Shown here: one piece after another, positions 44,426-54,547 of the stretch
Position numbering within the stretch: position 1 is the first letter of the stretch
Layout of the letters: the number at the start of each line of letters is the position of its first letter
Source of the DNA: Bradyrhizobium symbiodeficiens
GTDB taxonomy: Bacteria; Pseudomonadota; Alphaproteobacteria; Rhizobiales; Xanthobacteraceae
Assembly (NCBI RefSeq): GCF_002266465.3
Contig: NZ_CP029427.2
Coordinates: 1,862,501 to 1,926,500, forward strand
Length of the DNA stretch: 64,000 nucleotides
Direction: 5' to 3'
Notes under the pieces: model-generated
What the model was told of the DNA's origin: nothing
The model's input: the letters and a program-made list of their open reading frames with translations, nothing else
Databases searched by the model: none
Program-made: the position numbers and the translations under genes

Positions 44426-46968
44426 GCGAGGCGGTCAATCTCACCAATTGCGATCGCGAGCCGATCCACATTCCCGGCAGCGTGCAGCCGTTCGGTTTCA
44501 TGCTCACTGTCCTCTCGGATTTCACGATCTGCATGGCCTCCGACAATGTCGGCAGCTTCCTCGGAAGCGACGTGGCCGATCTGCTCCAGCAGCCATTGTC
44601 GAGCGTCATCTCCGAAGCTGCCGTCGAGACCATCCGCCGGCACGTCGACCATTTGAGCGGGCCGGATGCGACCGAGCGCCTGTTCGGCGTCGAGCTCCTG
44701 ACCGGCAAGCCGCTTTACGATCTTTCGATCCATTTCTCCGGGGTCTATCTCGTCATCGAGGCAGAGCCCAGTGTCCACGAGCCCGGCGTCAGTTCCGGTG
44801 AGCTCGTCCGCCTGATGCTCGAGCGCATCCGCAAGACGCGCGGCATCAGTGAGCTTGCCCGCGAAGCCGCGCGCCAGCTCAAGGTGCTCTCCGGCTTCGA
44901 CCGGGTCATGGTCTATCAGTTTCACCCGGACGGGTCGGGCGAGGTCATCGCCGAGACCGCGGAAGCCGGGCTCGAATCCTTCCTCGGCCTGCATTATCCG
45001 GCGTCCGACATTCCACGGCAGGCCCGGATCCTCTATCAGCGCAACTGGCTGCGCATCATCGCCGACATCGGCGCCAAGCCCGCTGCGCTGGTCTCCACGC
45101 CCACGCACAATGCCGGTCTGCTCGATCTCTCGATGAGCGTGCTGCGATCGGTCTCGCCGATCCACATTGAATATCTGCGAAACATGGGCGTCGCCGCGTC
45201 GATGTCGGTGTCGATCCTGCGCGACGGCAAGTTGTGGGGCCTGTTCGCATGCCATCATTACTCGCCGCGTTACATCTCGTTCGAGAAGCGCACCGCGGCC
45301 GAGCTGTTCGGACAGATGTTCTCCTGGATCGTCGAGGGACGCGAGCGCGAGGGTGATGTCGCCTATGAGGCGCGAGCTCACCAGGTTCAGGAGCGCTTGA
45401 TCGAGATCGCGGCCTCACACGAGCACAGCCGGCGCGCGGTCGTCGACTTTCTCAGCGATTACCGCAAGATGATCGCGTGCGACGGCGTCGCGATCTGGTC
45501 CGACAACAAGATATCGCTCGAGGGAGACACGCCCACCGAAGACGAGGTGAAGGATCTCGTCGCCTTCATCAACCGGACCTCGCCGGGCCGGATCTTTGCC
45601 AGCGCCGAGATCGCCAAGGTCTATGCCGCCGGGCAGGCTTTTCGCGACCGCGCGGCGGGTTTTCTCGCCATTCCCATCTCACGGACACCGCGCGACTGCC
45701 TGGTCTTCTGCCGGCGCGAGGTCACGCGTTTCGTGAACTGGGCCGGCGCTCCCGACAAGGTCTACGACGAAGGCCCGAACGGGCCGCGCCTGACGCCGCG
45801 CAAGAGCTTCGAGCTCTGGCAGGAGACGGTGGCGGGGCAATCGAAACCGTGGTCGTCTGCCGACATCCGCATCGCCGAGAGCCTGCGCGTCACGCTGCTG
45901 GAGGTGATCCTGCAATTGTCCGACCTCGCCGCGCGCGAGCGCCGCGGCGCGCAGGAGCGGCAGGAGCTGATGATCGCCGAGCTCAATCACCGCGTCCGTA
46001 ACATCCTGAGCCTGGTCCGCGCGCTGGTGGCGCAAAGCAAGGACACGGCGACGAGCGTGGAGGAGTTTGCGAGCGTCCTTGGCGGTCGTATCCAGGCCCT
46101 GGCCCGCGCCCACGACCAGATCACCAACCTGAACTGGGCGCCGGTGGCGCTGCGGACCCTGCTCGAATCCGAGGCCGGCGCCTATCTCGGAGCGCGTGCA
46201 GGCCGGGTGAAGATGGGTGGGCCGGACGTCGCGCTCGATCCCAAGGCGTTCTCCACGCTGGCTCTCGTCGTCCACGAAATGATGACCAATTCCGCCAAAT
46301 ATGGCGCGCTCGCCGATTCCACCGGCCGTGTCGAGGTGATCTGGCGCCTCGATCCCTCGTCCAGTCTCGTGATCGAATGGAAGGAAAGCGGCGGGCCACC
46401 GGTGCAGCCGCCGTCGCGGCGCGGCTTCGGCACCACGATCATCGAGCGCTCAGTGCCGTTCGATCTCAAGGGCGATGCGGAAATCCGCTTCGACCTTCTG
46501 GGCGTCCAGGCGACGTTCGTCATTCCCGCCAATTTCGTCGAGCTGATGCCGGCGATAGCAGGAGCCGCCATGCGGCTTGAGGAACAGCAGTCCGACCGTC
46601 CGCGGATCTCCGAGACCGCGTTGATCGTCGAGGACAATCTGATCATCGCAATGGCGGCGGAGGTCATTCTGCTCGATCTCGGCGCGCGCCACGTCGACAC
46701 CGCCGCGACGGTCGACCAGGCGCTGCGTTCGATCGAGCGCACCCGACCGAACTTCGCCATGCTCGATCTCAATCTCGGCAGCGAGAGCAGCATCAAGGTG
46801 GCGCAGAAGCTGAAGGAGATTGGCGTGCCCTTCATCTTCGCAACCGGCTATGGCGAGCGTGCGCCGATCCCGGAACAGCTGGCCGACGCGCCGGTCGTTC
46901 AGAAGCCCTACACGCTGGAAGTGGTCGAGCACGCGCTCGGTAAATTGCAGCAGGCCGGTGCCCTATGA
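44422..46968 (+). CDS. bphP: Bacteriophytochrome hybrid: PAS-GAF-PHY, HWE histidine kinase and receiver
   Basis: The 848-residue light sensor binds biliverdin through Cys10 (NLTNCDREPIHIPG). The PAS-GAF core has the DIP motif in LHYPASDIPRQARILYQRNW, and the PHY domain has the tongue motif PRKSF near residue 460. A HWE-family kinase follows, with the phospho-acceptor H523 in ELNHRVRNILSLVRAL and later kinase boxes. A C-terminal receiver domain starts near residue 733 with D782 as the phospho-acceptor. The heme oxygenase gene overlaps upstream. Kinase and receiver on one chain suggest internal phosphotransfer; the output partner is not visible. Confidence 0.95.
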   Translation: MSEAVNLTNCDREPIHIPGSVQPFGFMLTVLSDFTICMASDNVGSFLGSDVADLLQQPLSSVISEAAVETIRRHVDHLSGPDATERLFGVELLTGKPLYDLSIHFSGVYLVIEAEPSVHEPGVSSGELVRLMLERIRKTRGISELAREAARQLKVLSGFDRVMVYQFHPDGSGEVIAETAEAGLESFLGLHYPASDIPRQARILYQRNWLRIIADIGAKPAALVSTPTHNAGLLDLSMSVLRSVSPIHIEYLRNMGVAASMSVSILRDGKLWGLFACHHYSPRYISFEKRTAAELFGQMFSWIVEGREREGDVAYEARAHQVQERLIEIAASHEHSRRAVVDFLSDYRKMIACDGVAIWSDNKISLEGDTPTEDEVKDLVAFINRTSPGRIFASAEIAKVYAAGQAFRDRAAGFLAIPISRTPRDCLVFCRREVTRFVNWAGAPDKVYDEGPNGPRLTPRKSFELWQETVAGQSKPWSSADIRIAESLRVTLLEVILQLSDLAARERRGAQERQELMIAELNHRVRNILSLVRALVAQSKDTATSVEEFASVLGGRIQALARAHDQITNLNWAPVALRTLLESEAGAYLGARAGRVKMGGPDVALDPKAFSTLALVVHEMMTNSAKYGALADSTGRVEVIWRLDPSSSLVIEWKESGGPPVQPPSRRGFGTTIIERSVPFDLKGDAEIRFDLLGVQATFVIPANFVELMPAIAGAAMRLEEQQSDRPRISETALIVEDNLIIAMAAEVILLDLGARHVDTAATVDQALRSIERTRPNFAMLDLNLGSESSIKVAQKLKEIGVPFIFATGYGERAPIPEQLADAPVVQKPYTLEVVEHALGKLQQAGAL

Positions 46969-47215
46969 AGGTTGCGTGTCACGCTATGCATGCGGCTGCG
47001 GATCCCTGCATGACCTCGCATAGCTGCCGATAAAATCAGCAGCATTTGTACCCGGCCGATTCGACTCGCGCGAAAAATTTGAAGGTTCAATTAAGGAGTG
47101 TCCTCCATTGTGCCGCGGTGCAGCGTGGGTCGCAACGATGCGACGCGCGGCTGCCGGGGTGGCTGGTAACGTGACCGGCCGCTCGAAGTGAAATGCATCT
47201 TGGTGGACAGTGGGA

Positions 47216-49225
47216 ATGCCGAAGTTTCGTTTGCGGATCAGGGGACGCCTGTACGCAGGCTTCATGGCCTTGGTGGTGGTTGGTCTCGTGATGGCGGTGG
47301 TTGCCGTCTGGAATTTGCGGGCGGTGCAGGAGCAGGTTGCAAGACAATCCGCGCTCTCGGACAGCACGGCGCGGGTGTTGGAGATTTCGACCCATCTTCA
47401 GGCGATCCAGCGCGCCAATCTGCGATACGTCTACGATGCCGACGAATCCGCGATGAAAGAGGCGCTGGAGCGGGAGAACGCCGCAACCGAGCTGTTGCGA
47501 GTCGGTGCGAAGGGAACGGCCTCCGAGGAGCGGCGAGCGCTCTATAGCGGTCTCATCGACGACATCGCCAAGATGCGACGCTTGCGTGACAATCTCGGCG
47601 ACGCCGTCAACGAGGCGCGAACAGGCAAGGCGACCCTGCTGCCGAGCGGTGAGGAACTGGCCGTCAAGATGGGCAAGCTGGTCGATGCGGCGCGCGCAGC
47701 CGTCGACGAAGATACCGCGGCCCTCGTCGCCGACCTCGAATCCAGGACCCTCCTCGTTCGGGTGGCAAACTGGCGCTTCCTGGCGCTGCGCGACGCGCAG
47801 GGGCCGGCGAATTTTAGGGCGAGCGTAGACAGGGCGGCGCAACGGCTCGCGGCTCTCGAAAAGAGCCCGCAGGCGACGGAATTGCGATCCACGCTCGCGC
47901 CGGTGAAGACCTCGCTCGGAATCTACAAATCCGCGTTCGAGTCGACCTCCGCCGCGATGCTCCAGGCGGACGAAATCTACCACAAGGACCTCGCGCCCCT
48001 CATCGTCGGCAGCATCGGCAGGCTCAAGGCCGCGGAAACGACCCTGAAGAAGGACTATCAGGGCTCGCGCAGTGAAGCCGAAGCCGTGATCGCCGGCACG
48101 ACGACCATTCAGGAGGTCGCCGGCGGCCTCGCCATCCTGTTCGGCGGCATCGTCGCTTTCCTGATCGCCCGCAGCATCGTCGGTCCTCTGACCTCGATGA
48201 CGCGCGCGATGGGGCTGATTGCCGGCGGCAATCTCGCGGTCGAGATCCCCGGTCGCGGCAAGGCTGACGAGATCGGCGACATGGCCAAGGCGATCCAGGT
48301 GTTCAAGGACAACATGATCGACACCGAACGCATGCGCGCCGAGCAATCCGAGCTCGAGGCGCGGCAGGCCGAGAGCCGCAAGAAGGACATGGCCAGGCTG
48401 GCCGACCAGTTCGAGCAGGCGGTCGGCGAGATCGTGAACACGGTGTCGTCGGCATCGAACGAGCTCGAAGCCTCCGCCGGCACTCTCACCACGACCGCCT
48501 CGCGGGCGCAGGATTTGTCGACTGAGGTCGCCAGCGCCTCGCAGGAGGCTTCGGCCAATGTGCAGGCGGTCGCCTCGGCGACCGAGGAGCTCTCCTCCTC
48601 GGTGTCGGAGATCGCCCGCCAGGTGCAGGAATCCGCCCGTATCGCGGTCGAGGCCGTCGGTCAGGCGAGCAGAACCAATGACCGCGTCGGCGCGCTCTCC
48701 AAGGCCGCCGCGCGGATTGGCGACGTGGTCGAACTGATCAGCACGATCGCCGGCCAGACCAACCTGCTGGCCCTGAACGCCACCATCGAGGCGGCGCGCG
48801 CGGGCGATGCAGGCCGCGGCTTTGCCGTGGTCGCCTCCGAGGTCAAGGCGCTCGCCGAGCAGACCGCGAAGGCCACCGGTGAGATCGCCCAGCAGGTTTC
48901 CGGCATCCAGGCCGCGACGGCAGAATCGGTCGGGTCCATCAAGGAGATCAGCGGCACCATCGAGCGGCTATCGGAGATTTCGTCGACGGTCGCGGCCGCC
49001 GTGGAGCAGCAGGGCGCGGCGACGCAGGAGATTTCCCGCAACGTCCAGCAGGCGGCCCATGGCACGCAGAGGGTATCGTCCAACATCGGCGACGTGCAGC
49101 GCGGCGCCTCCGAAACCGGATCGGCCTCATCGCAGGTGTTGTCGGCAGCGCGCTCGCTGTCGGCCGACAGCAACCGGCTGAAGCAGGAAGTGACCAAGTT
49201 CCTGAATTCGGTCCACGCCGCCTGA
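47216..49225 (+). CDS. Methyl-accepting chemotaxis protein
   Basis: The 669-residue receptor has membrane helices at about residues 13-33 and 300-322 around a large helical periplasmic sensor. A HAMP domain follows (about 323-375). The signalling domain carries the conserved hairpin tip ([20 protein letters not shown], then [20 protein letters not shown]). The start used is ATG 47216. A GTG at 47210 is possible. It follows the phytochrome gene by 247 bases and shows no sign of co-transcription. The ligand is unknown. Confidence 0.94.
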   Translation: MPKFRLRIRGRLYAGFMALVVVGLVMAVVAVWNLRAVQEQVARQSALSDSTARVLEISTHLQAIQRANLRYVYDADESAMKEALERENAATELLRVGAKGTASEERRALYSGLIDDIAKMRRLRDNLGDAVNEARTGKATLLPSGEELAVKMGKLVDAARAAVDEDTAALVADLESRTLLVRVANWRFLALRDAQGPANFRASVDRAAQRLAALEKSPQATELRSTLAPVKTSLGIYKSAFESTSAAMLQADEIYHKDLAPLIVGSIGRLKAAETTLKKDYQGSRSEAEAVIAGTTTIQEVAGGLAILFGGIVAFLIARSIVGPLTSMTRAMGLIAGGNLAVEIPGRGKADEIGDMAKAIQVFKDNMIDTERMRAEQSELEARQAESRKKDMARLADQFEQAVGEIVNTVSSASNELEASAGTLTTTASRAQDLSTEVASASQEASANVQAVASATEELSSSVSEIARQVQESARIAVEAVGQASRTNDRVGALSKAAARIGDVVELISTIAGQTNLLALNATIEAARAGDAGRGFAVVASEVKALAEQTAKATGEIAQQVSGIQAATAESVGSIKEISGTIERLSEISSTVAAAVEQQGAATQEISRNVQQAAHGTQRVSSNIGDVQRGASETGSASSQVLSAARSLSADSNRLKQEVTKFLNSVHAA

Positions 49226-49239
49226 GTCTCAAACGCAAA

Positions 49240-49263
49240 AGGCCACGCGCATGCGCGTGGCCT
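49240..49263. terminator. Palindromic hairpin between convergent genes
   Basis: A perfect 24-base palindrome (arm AGGCCACGCGCA) lies 15 bases after the chemoreceptor stop and 21 bases before the stop of the convergent GST gene. It can fold on either strand. It lacks a clear T run, so it may slow RNA polymerase or protect 3' ends rather than terminate alone. Confidence 0.72.
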
Positions 49264-49283
49264 CGAAGACCGGCGCGGTCCGA

Positions 49284-49970
49284 TCAGGCGACCTTGGTCG
49301 CCATGTGCTTGAACATGTTGGCGCGCGCCTCGTCGTCCATCTCCGCCTTGAAGCTGAACTTGTCCTTCAGCGCGATCGCACGCGCCGCCGCCGGGCGCGC
49401 CGAGATCTCGTCGACCAGCCGCTTCACGTTCGGGTAGCGCGCGAAGGCGTCGTCGCCGAGCTTGAACGGCAGCATCCGCGCCCAGCCCCACAGCGCCATG
49501 TCGACGATCGAATAGCTGTCGCCGACCATGTAGCTGCGGCCTTCGAGATGAGCGTCGAGAATCCTGTAGTGGCGATCGGTCTCGTACTGGTAGCGGTTAT
49601 GGGCGTAGTCGTGGTTCTGGTCCTTCGGAGCAAAGTGCTTGAAGTGCACCGCCTGACCCGAATAGGGCCCGACGCCGGTGGCGATGAACATCAGCCAGGA
49701 CAGCGTCTCGCCGCGCACGCTGGTGGCGGGCAGGAACTTGCCCGTCTTCTCGGCGAGATAGAGCAGGATGGCGTTCGAGTCGAACACGATGGTGCCATTG
49801 TCGTCGATCGCCGGCACCTTGCCGTTCGGATTGACCTTCAGATAGTCGGGCGTGAACTGCTCGCCCTTGCGGGTGTCGACCTTCACGGGCTCGAAGGGCA
49901 GGCCAGCCTCTTCCAGGAAAAGCGCGACCTTGGTCGGGTTCGGCGAGCCGTTGAAATAGAATTTGAGCAT
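49284..49970 (-). CDS. Glutathione S-transferase family protein
   Basis: The 228-residue protein has a GST N-terminal domain (MLKFYFNGSPNPTKVALFLE, NPNGKVPAIDD, DSNAILLYLAEKTG) and an all-helical C-terminal domain with MALWGWARMLPFKLG. It resembles YfcG/nu-class GSTs that act as disulfide-bond oxidoreductases more than the beta-class GST at 41336. A GGGGA box lies upstream of the ATG at 49970. The gene converges with the chemoreceptor gene. Confidence 0.92.
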   Translation of the reverse strand: MLKFYFNGSPNPTKVALFLEEAGLPFEPVKVDTRKGEQFTPDYLKVNPNGKVPAIDDNGTIVFDSNAILLYLAEKTGKFLPATSVRGETLSWLMFIATGVGPYSGQAVHFKHFAPKDQNHDYAHNRYQYETDRHYRILDAHLEGRSYMVGDSYSIVDMALWGWARMLPFKLGDDAFARYPNVKRLVDEISARPAAARAIALKDKFSFKAEMDDEARANMFKHMATKVA

Positions 49971-50181
49971 CGATCTCCCCAGTGTTTGTTACGAGGTGCG
50001 AGTACAGCGCGGTTGCCGCATTGCCTCTCTTGCCTGAACCCGTCGGGAGAGCAACCGGCGAGTTTGCCGGGCGGCACCTGCGCGCTGCGCAGATCAGCCG
50101 GTGTAACAAAGGCCGATCGCCGCCGTAAGGACCATCACCGCGCCGACGGCTTCCAGGCGCGACGTCCTCGGGAGAGATGCT

Positions 50182-50209
50182 GGGGCTCGGCGCTTCGCGC
50201 CTTTGCCCC
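50182..50209. terminator. Hairpin downstream of ccrM, related to the GGTGGGC repeat
   Basis: Arms GGGGC and GGCGC pair with GCGCC and GCCCC around a 3-base loop, with a small internal bulge. On the minus strand the hairpin begins about 19 bases after the ccrM stop and may terminate it. The arms and the GGCGCGAAGCGCC core resemble the inner hairpin of the repeat at 41971. Confidence 0.62.
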
Positions 50210-50227
50210 CCGACGAGAGCGGCCCGA

Positions 50228-51377
<1,150 letters not shown>

Positions 51378-51774
51378 AGGCGACGCTGTCGGCGACGCGG
51401 GACCAAACAACCGACTGACCGTTACATTGAAGCGGCAAAGTAAAAATCGACTTAACCCGCTGCTTTCGTGAGCAGGCCTCGCATCGCGTTCTGCGTGCAT
51501 GCCGTCGCGCGCAATCGCTGCATTTTACGGGGGATTCTGCGTTTGCGTGGGTCGCTGAAGCAATCATGGCTTCAAAAAGGCCGGAAATTTCTCTCGGAAA
51601 AAATTGCTGGATGCCAGGAAAATATTGCTGGCATCGACAGGCTGCCGCACTAGGCAATTTTTGCCGGCCACGATATTGATAAAGGCGACGGAAATTTTAC
51701 CTGTGTGGCGCGTTGAGCTTTCGCGCCGTTACGCCCGACGAACTTGAACCAGGGACCCCGAGGGGAAGGCCGCC
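51378..51774. other. Intergenic region between divergent ccrM and metalloprotease genes
   Basis: Beyond the GANTC cluster, I see no gene. The part from about 51570 to 51710 is AT-rich for this genome. It contains an imperfect tandem pair of 21 bases (GGAAAAAATTGCTGG at 51596 and GGAAAATATTGCTGG at 51617). Promoters for both divergent genes should be here, and a CtrA-like TTAACC half-site lies near 51453. Confidence 0.45.
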
Positions 51775-52707
51775 ATGCGTTACGATGACTTCCGCCGCAG
51801 CGACGACATCGAGGATCGTCGCGACGAAGGCGGCGGCGGCGGTGGCGGAGGCGGGTTTGGCCTGCCGATGGGCGGCGGCGGGCTCGGCATCGGCACCATC
51901 ATCGTGCTCGGCCTTGTCGGCTATGCGTTCGGCATCGATCCGCGCATCCTGATCGGCGGCGCCGAGATTCTCACCGGCGGCGGCCAGGCGCCTTCCTACC
52001 AGACCGATCGCCAGTCGACCTCCGCCAAGCGCGGCGCGCCGACCGACGAGATGGGTAGCATGATCGCCGGCATCCTCGGCGAGATCGACGACCGCTGGAG
52101 CGAGATCTTCCAGGCCAGCGGCCAGAACTATACCGGTCCGAAGGTCGTGCTGTTCCGCAACGTCACCAATGGCGGCCGCTGCGGCCGGGCAGAGTCGGCG
52201 ATGGGGCCGTTCTATTGTCCGCCGGATCGCACCATCTTTCTTGACACCTCGTTCTTCCGCGAGGTCGAGACGCGCTTCCGCGGTTGCTCCGGCAAGTCCG
52301 CCTGCAATTTCACCACCGCCTACATCATCGCCCATGAAGCCGGTCATCACATCCAGAACCTGCTCGGCATCATTCCGCGCGTGACGCGGCTGCAGAAGCA
52401 GGCCGGCTCGAAGGCGGAGGCCAACGCGCTCCAGGTCAAGGTCGAATTGCAGGCCGACTGCCTGTCCGGCGTCTGGGTCAACCGCGAGGCGAAGAAGCGT
52501 CCGAACTTCCTCGAGCCCGGCGACATCGATGCCGCGCTGACCACGGCAAGCGCGATCGGCGACGACACGCTGCAGCGCCAGTCCACGGGACGCGTCGTGC
52601 CTGACTCCTTCACCCACGGCTCGGCCGCGCAGCGCAAGCAGTGGTTCATGACCGGCTACCAGCAGGGCACGGTCCAGGCCTGCAATACGTTTGGTGGCGG
52701 GCAGTAG
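51775..52707 (+). CDS. Neutral zinc metallopeptidase (YpfJ-like)
   Basis: The 310-residue protein has a Gly-rich N-terminus, one membrane helix (about residues 38-58), and an extracytoplasmic zinc-peptidase domain. It shows the motif YIIAHEAGHHIQNLLGI near residue 188 and the downstream QADCLSGVWVNREAK segment that supplies the third ligand. It matches the YpfJ family of putative neutral zinc metallopeptidases. Substrates are unknown. The gene is divergent from ccrM. Confidence 0.92.
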   Translation: MRYDDFRRSDDIEDRRDEGGGGGGGGGFGLPMGGGGLGIGTIIVLGLVGYAFGIDPRILIGGAEILTGGGQAPSYQTDRQSTSAKRGAPTDEMGSMIAGILGEIDDRWSEIFQASGQNYTGPKVVLFRNVTNGGRCGRAESAMGPFYCPPDRTIFLDTSFFREVETRFRGCSGKSACNFTTAYIIAHEAGHHIQNLLGIIPRVTRLQKQAGSKAEANALQVKVELQADCLSGVWVNREAKKRPNFLEPGDIDAALTTASAIGDDTLQRQSTGRVVPDSFTHGSAAQRKQWFMTGYQQGTVQACNTFGGGQ

Positions 52708-52723
52708 CGGCGAAGGTTTCTGC

Positions 52724-52765
52724 CCCGGACGCAGCGCACCGCTGACGCGCTGCATCGCGTCCGGG
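52724..52765. repeat. Short inverted repeat with CCCGGACGC / GCGTCCGGG arms
   Basis: A perfect 9-base pair of arms encloses a second AGCGC/GCGCT pair, giving a hairpin of 42 bases in the 76-base gap between the metallopeptidase and moaB. It may be a terminator or a member of a dispersed repeat family. No T run follows. Confidence 0.62.
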
Positions 52766-52783
52766 ACACATGAGGAAGCACCA

Positions 52784-53347
52784 ATGGCCTCCATCGACGA
52801 AGTAAAACAGTTCGTCCCCCTCAACATCGCGGTGCTAACTGTGTCCGACACACGCGCGCTCGCGGATGACAAGTCCGGGCAGACGCTCGCCGACCGCCTC
52901 ACCGCGGCCGGTCATCATCTCGCCGCGCGCGAGATCGTCACCGACGATGTCGAGGCGATCCGCGCCATTGTTCGGCGCTGGATCGCGGATGCCGGAATCG
53001 ACGTCGTCATCACCACCGGCGGCACCGGTTTTACGGGACGCGACGTCACACCCGAGGCGATCGAGCCGCTGTTCGAAAAGCGCATGGACGGTTTCTCGAT
53101 CGCCTTCCACATTCTGAGCCACGCCAAGATCGGGACCTCGACGATCCAGAGCCGCGCCACCGCCGGCGTCGCGGGCGCGACCTATATCTTCTGCCTGCCA
53201 GGCTCCCCCGGTGCCTGCCGCGACGGCTGGGACGGCATCCTGGCGGCTCAACTCGACTATCGCACGGGGCCCTGCAATTTCGTCGAGATCATGCCGCGGC
53301 TGGATGAGCATCTGCGAAGGCCGAAGGCGCAAGGCGCGACGGTGTGA
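52784..53347 (+). CDS. moaB: Molybdenum cofactor biosynthesis protein B
   Basis: The 187-residue protein is a MoaB/Mog-type molybdopterin adenylyltransferase-like protein. It has a MoCF fold with LNIAVLTVSDTRALADDKSG, then VVITTGGTGFTGRDVTPEAI, and the CLPGSPGACRDGW segment. The start ATG 52784 has a GAGGAAG ribosome site, and the frame upstream was trimmed. No other mo genes are in the window, so its role in cofactor synthesis is inferred from the family. Confidence 0.93.
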   Translation: MASIDEVKQFVPLNIAVLTVSDTRALADDKSGQTLADRLTAAGHHLAAREIVTDDVEAIRAIVRRWIADAGIDVVITTGGTGFTGRDVTPEAIEPLFEKRMDGFSIAFHILSHAKIGTSTIQSRATAGVAGATYIFCLPGSPGACRDGWDGILAAQLDYRTGPCNFVEIMPRLDEHLRRPKAQGATV

Positions 53348-53354
53348 TTGCTTT

Positions 53355-53486
53355 CTCCCTTCTCCACTTGTGGGAGAAGGTGGCGCGAAGGGCCGGATGA
53401 GGGTATCTCTTGGCACGGAATGCGCCGAGAGATACCCCTCACCCAAGCGAGTTCGTGTCCGCCGGCGTTGCTGCCTCTCCCACAAC
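53355..53486. repeat. Intergenic repeat of the CTTGTGG...CCTCTCCCACAAG type, copy 2
   Basis: It starts TCCCTTCTCCACTTGTGG, has GGTGGCGCG and GCCGGATGAGG, and ends with CCTCTCCCACAA, matching landmarks of 39745-39888. It lies between the convergent moaB and MarR-GNAT genes. Its middle part carries its own hairpin (GGTATCTCTTGG and CCGAGAGATACC). Confidence 0.8.
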
Positions 53487-53524
53487 GTACGACGGCGCAG
53501 TCATGCGCATCTCGCCCGCGGTGA

Positions 53525-54484
53525 TCAGAGATCGCGCTCCCAGGTCTCTCCGACCAAATCCTGCCCGAAGCTGCGATGCGGCTCGGTGGCGACGAGCTTG
53601 AAGCCTGCACTCTGATAGATGCCGCGAGCGGCAAGCAGGATACTTTGCGTCCACAGCGTCATCCTGCTGTAGCCCCGCTCACGAGCGCCCTGGATGCATT
53701 GCTCGACCAGCGCGCGGCCGACGCCGAGACCCCGCGCTTTCTTCTCCACCTGCAACAGGCGGAGCTTGGCGATCTCGTCGGTGGCCTTGACCAGGAAGAT
53801 CGAGCCGACCGGCTCGCCACCCACTTCCGCGATCCAGCAGTGCTCGCGTGCGGCGTCGTAATTCTTGATGAATTGAGCGCAGATCTCGGCGACCAGCGCC
53901 TCGTAGCTGATGTCCCAATGGTAGTCCGCGGCATAGGCGGCGGCCTGCTTGGAGATGACCCAGCCCATGTCGCCGACGCGATGGCTGCGCAGCATGACAG
54001 CCGCGGGCTGGGTTCGACGTCGCTCCAGCACGGCCTCGATGGTCGCCATCGCCTGCGTCAGCCGCGTTGCATCCTCGGCCGAAAGCTGCGCCAGCATCGC
54101 GGCGACCTCGCTTTGCGAGCTCAGGTTCAGCTTGGCGTAGGCCTGACGGCCCTTGGCAGTGAGGCTGAGCTGGTATTGCCTGCGATCTGCGGGCAGAGGC
54201 TTTCGCGTGATCAGCCCCTTTTCCTCGAAACTTTGCACGATGCGGCTGAGATAACCGGGGTCGAGGCCAAGCTCGTTTCCGATCTCCTTTGCCGCCAGCT
54301 CGTCGCGATGCGCGAGTTCGTAGAGCACGCGGGCCTCGCTGAGCGAAAACGGGCTCTTTCCAAGATGCTGGTCGAGCACGCCGAGCTTGCGAGTATAAAA
54401 GCGGTTGAAGGCGCGGACCGCTGCGATGCGATCGTCGGCAACCTGTTCGGTCGCAATGGCTGATGGGGAAGGGCTTGATGGCAT
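53525..54484 (-). CDS. MarR-type regulator fused to GNAT acetyltransferase
   Basis: The 319-residue protein has a MarR winged-helix domain: FYTRKLGVLDQHLGKSPFSL, then KEIGNELGLDPGYLSRIVQS and LITRKPLPADRRQYQLSLTA. From about residue 150 a GNAT acetyltransferase follows, with the AcCoA loop VEKKARGLGVGRALVEQCI. Such fusions regulate genes and acetylate an unknown small molecule or protein. A palindrome between this gene and the glycosyltransferase upstream region suggests autoregulation. Confidence 0.92.
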   Translation of the reverse strand: MPSSPSPSAIATEQVADDRIAAVRAFNRFYTRKLGVLDQHLGKSPFSLSEARVLYELAHRDELAAKEIGNELGLDPGYLSRIVQSFEEKGLITRKPLPADRRQYQLSLTAKGRQAYAKLNLSSQSEVAAMLAQLSAEDATRLTQAMATIEAVLERRRTQPAAVMLRSHRVGDMGWVISKQAAAYAADYHWDISYEALVAEICAQFIKNYDAAREHCWIAEVGGEPVGSIFLVKATDEIAKLRLLQVEKKARGLGVGRALVEQCIQGARERGYSRMTLWTQSILLAARGIYQSAGFKLVATEPHRSFGQDLVGETWERDL

Positions 54485-54500
54485 GAGGGCACCTCGATAT

Positions 54501-54534
54501 TTGCCATTGTCAATTAATTGCTTGACTTTGGCAA
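54501..54534. promoter_or_regulatory. Probable MarR operator
   Basis: TTGCCA (54501-54506) and TGGCAA (54529-54534) flank a perfect palindrome CAATTAATTG (54511-54520). The site lies 17 bases upstream of the MarR-GNAT start and overlaps a TTGACT that could be a promoter element on the other strand. This is the arrangement expected for an autoregulated MarR gene. Confidence 0.62.
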
Positions 54535-54547
54535 GTATGAGATGGCT

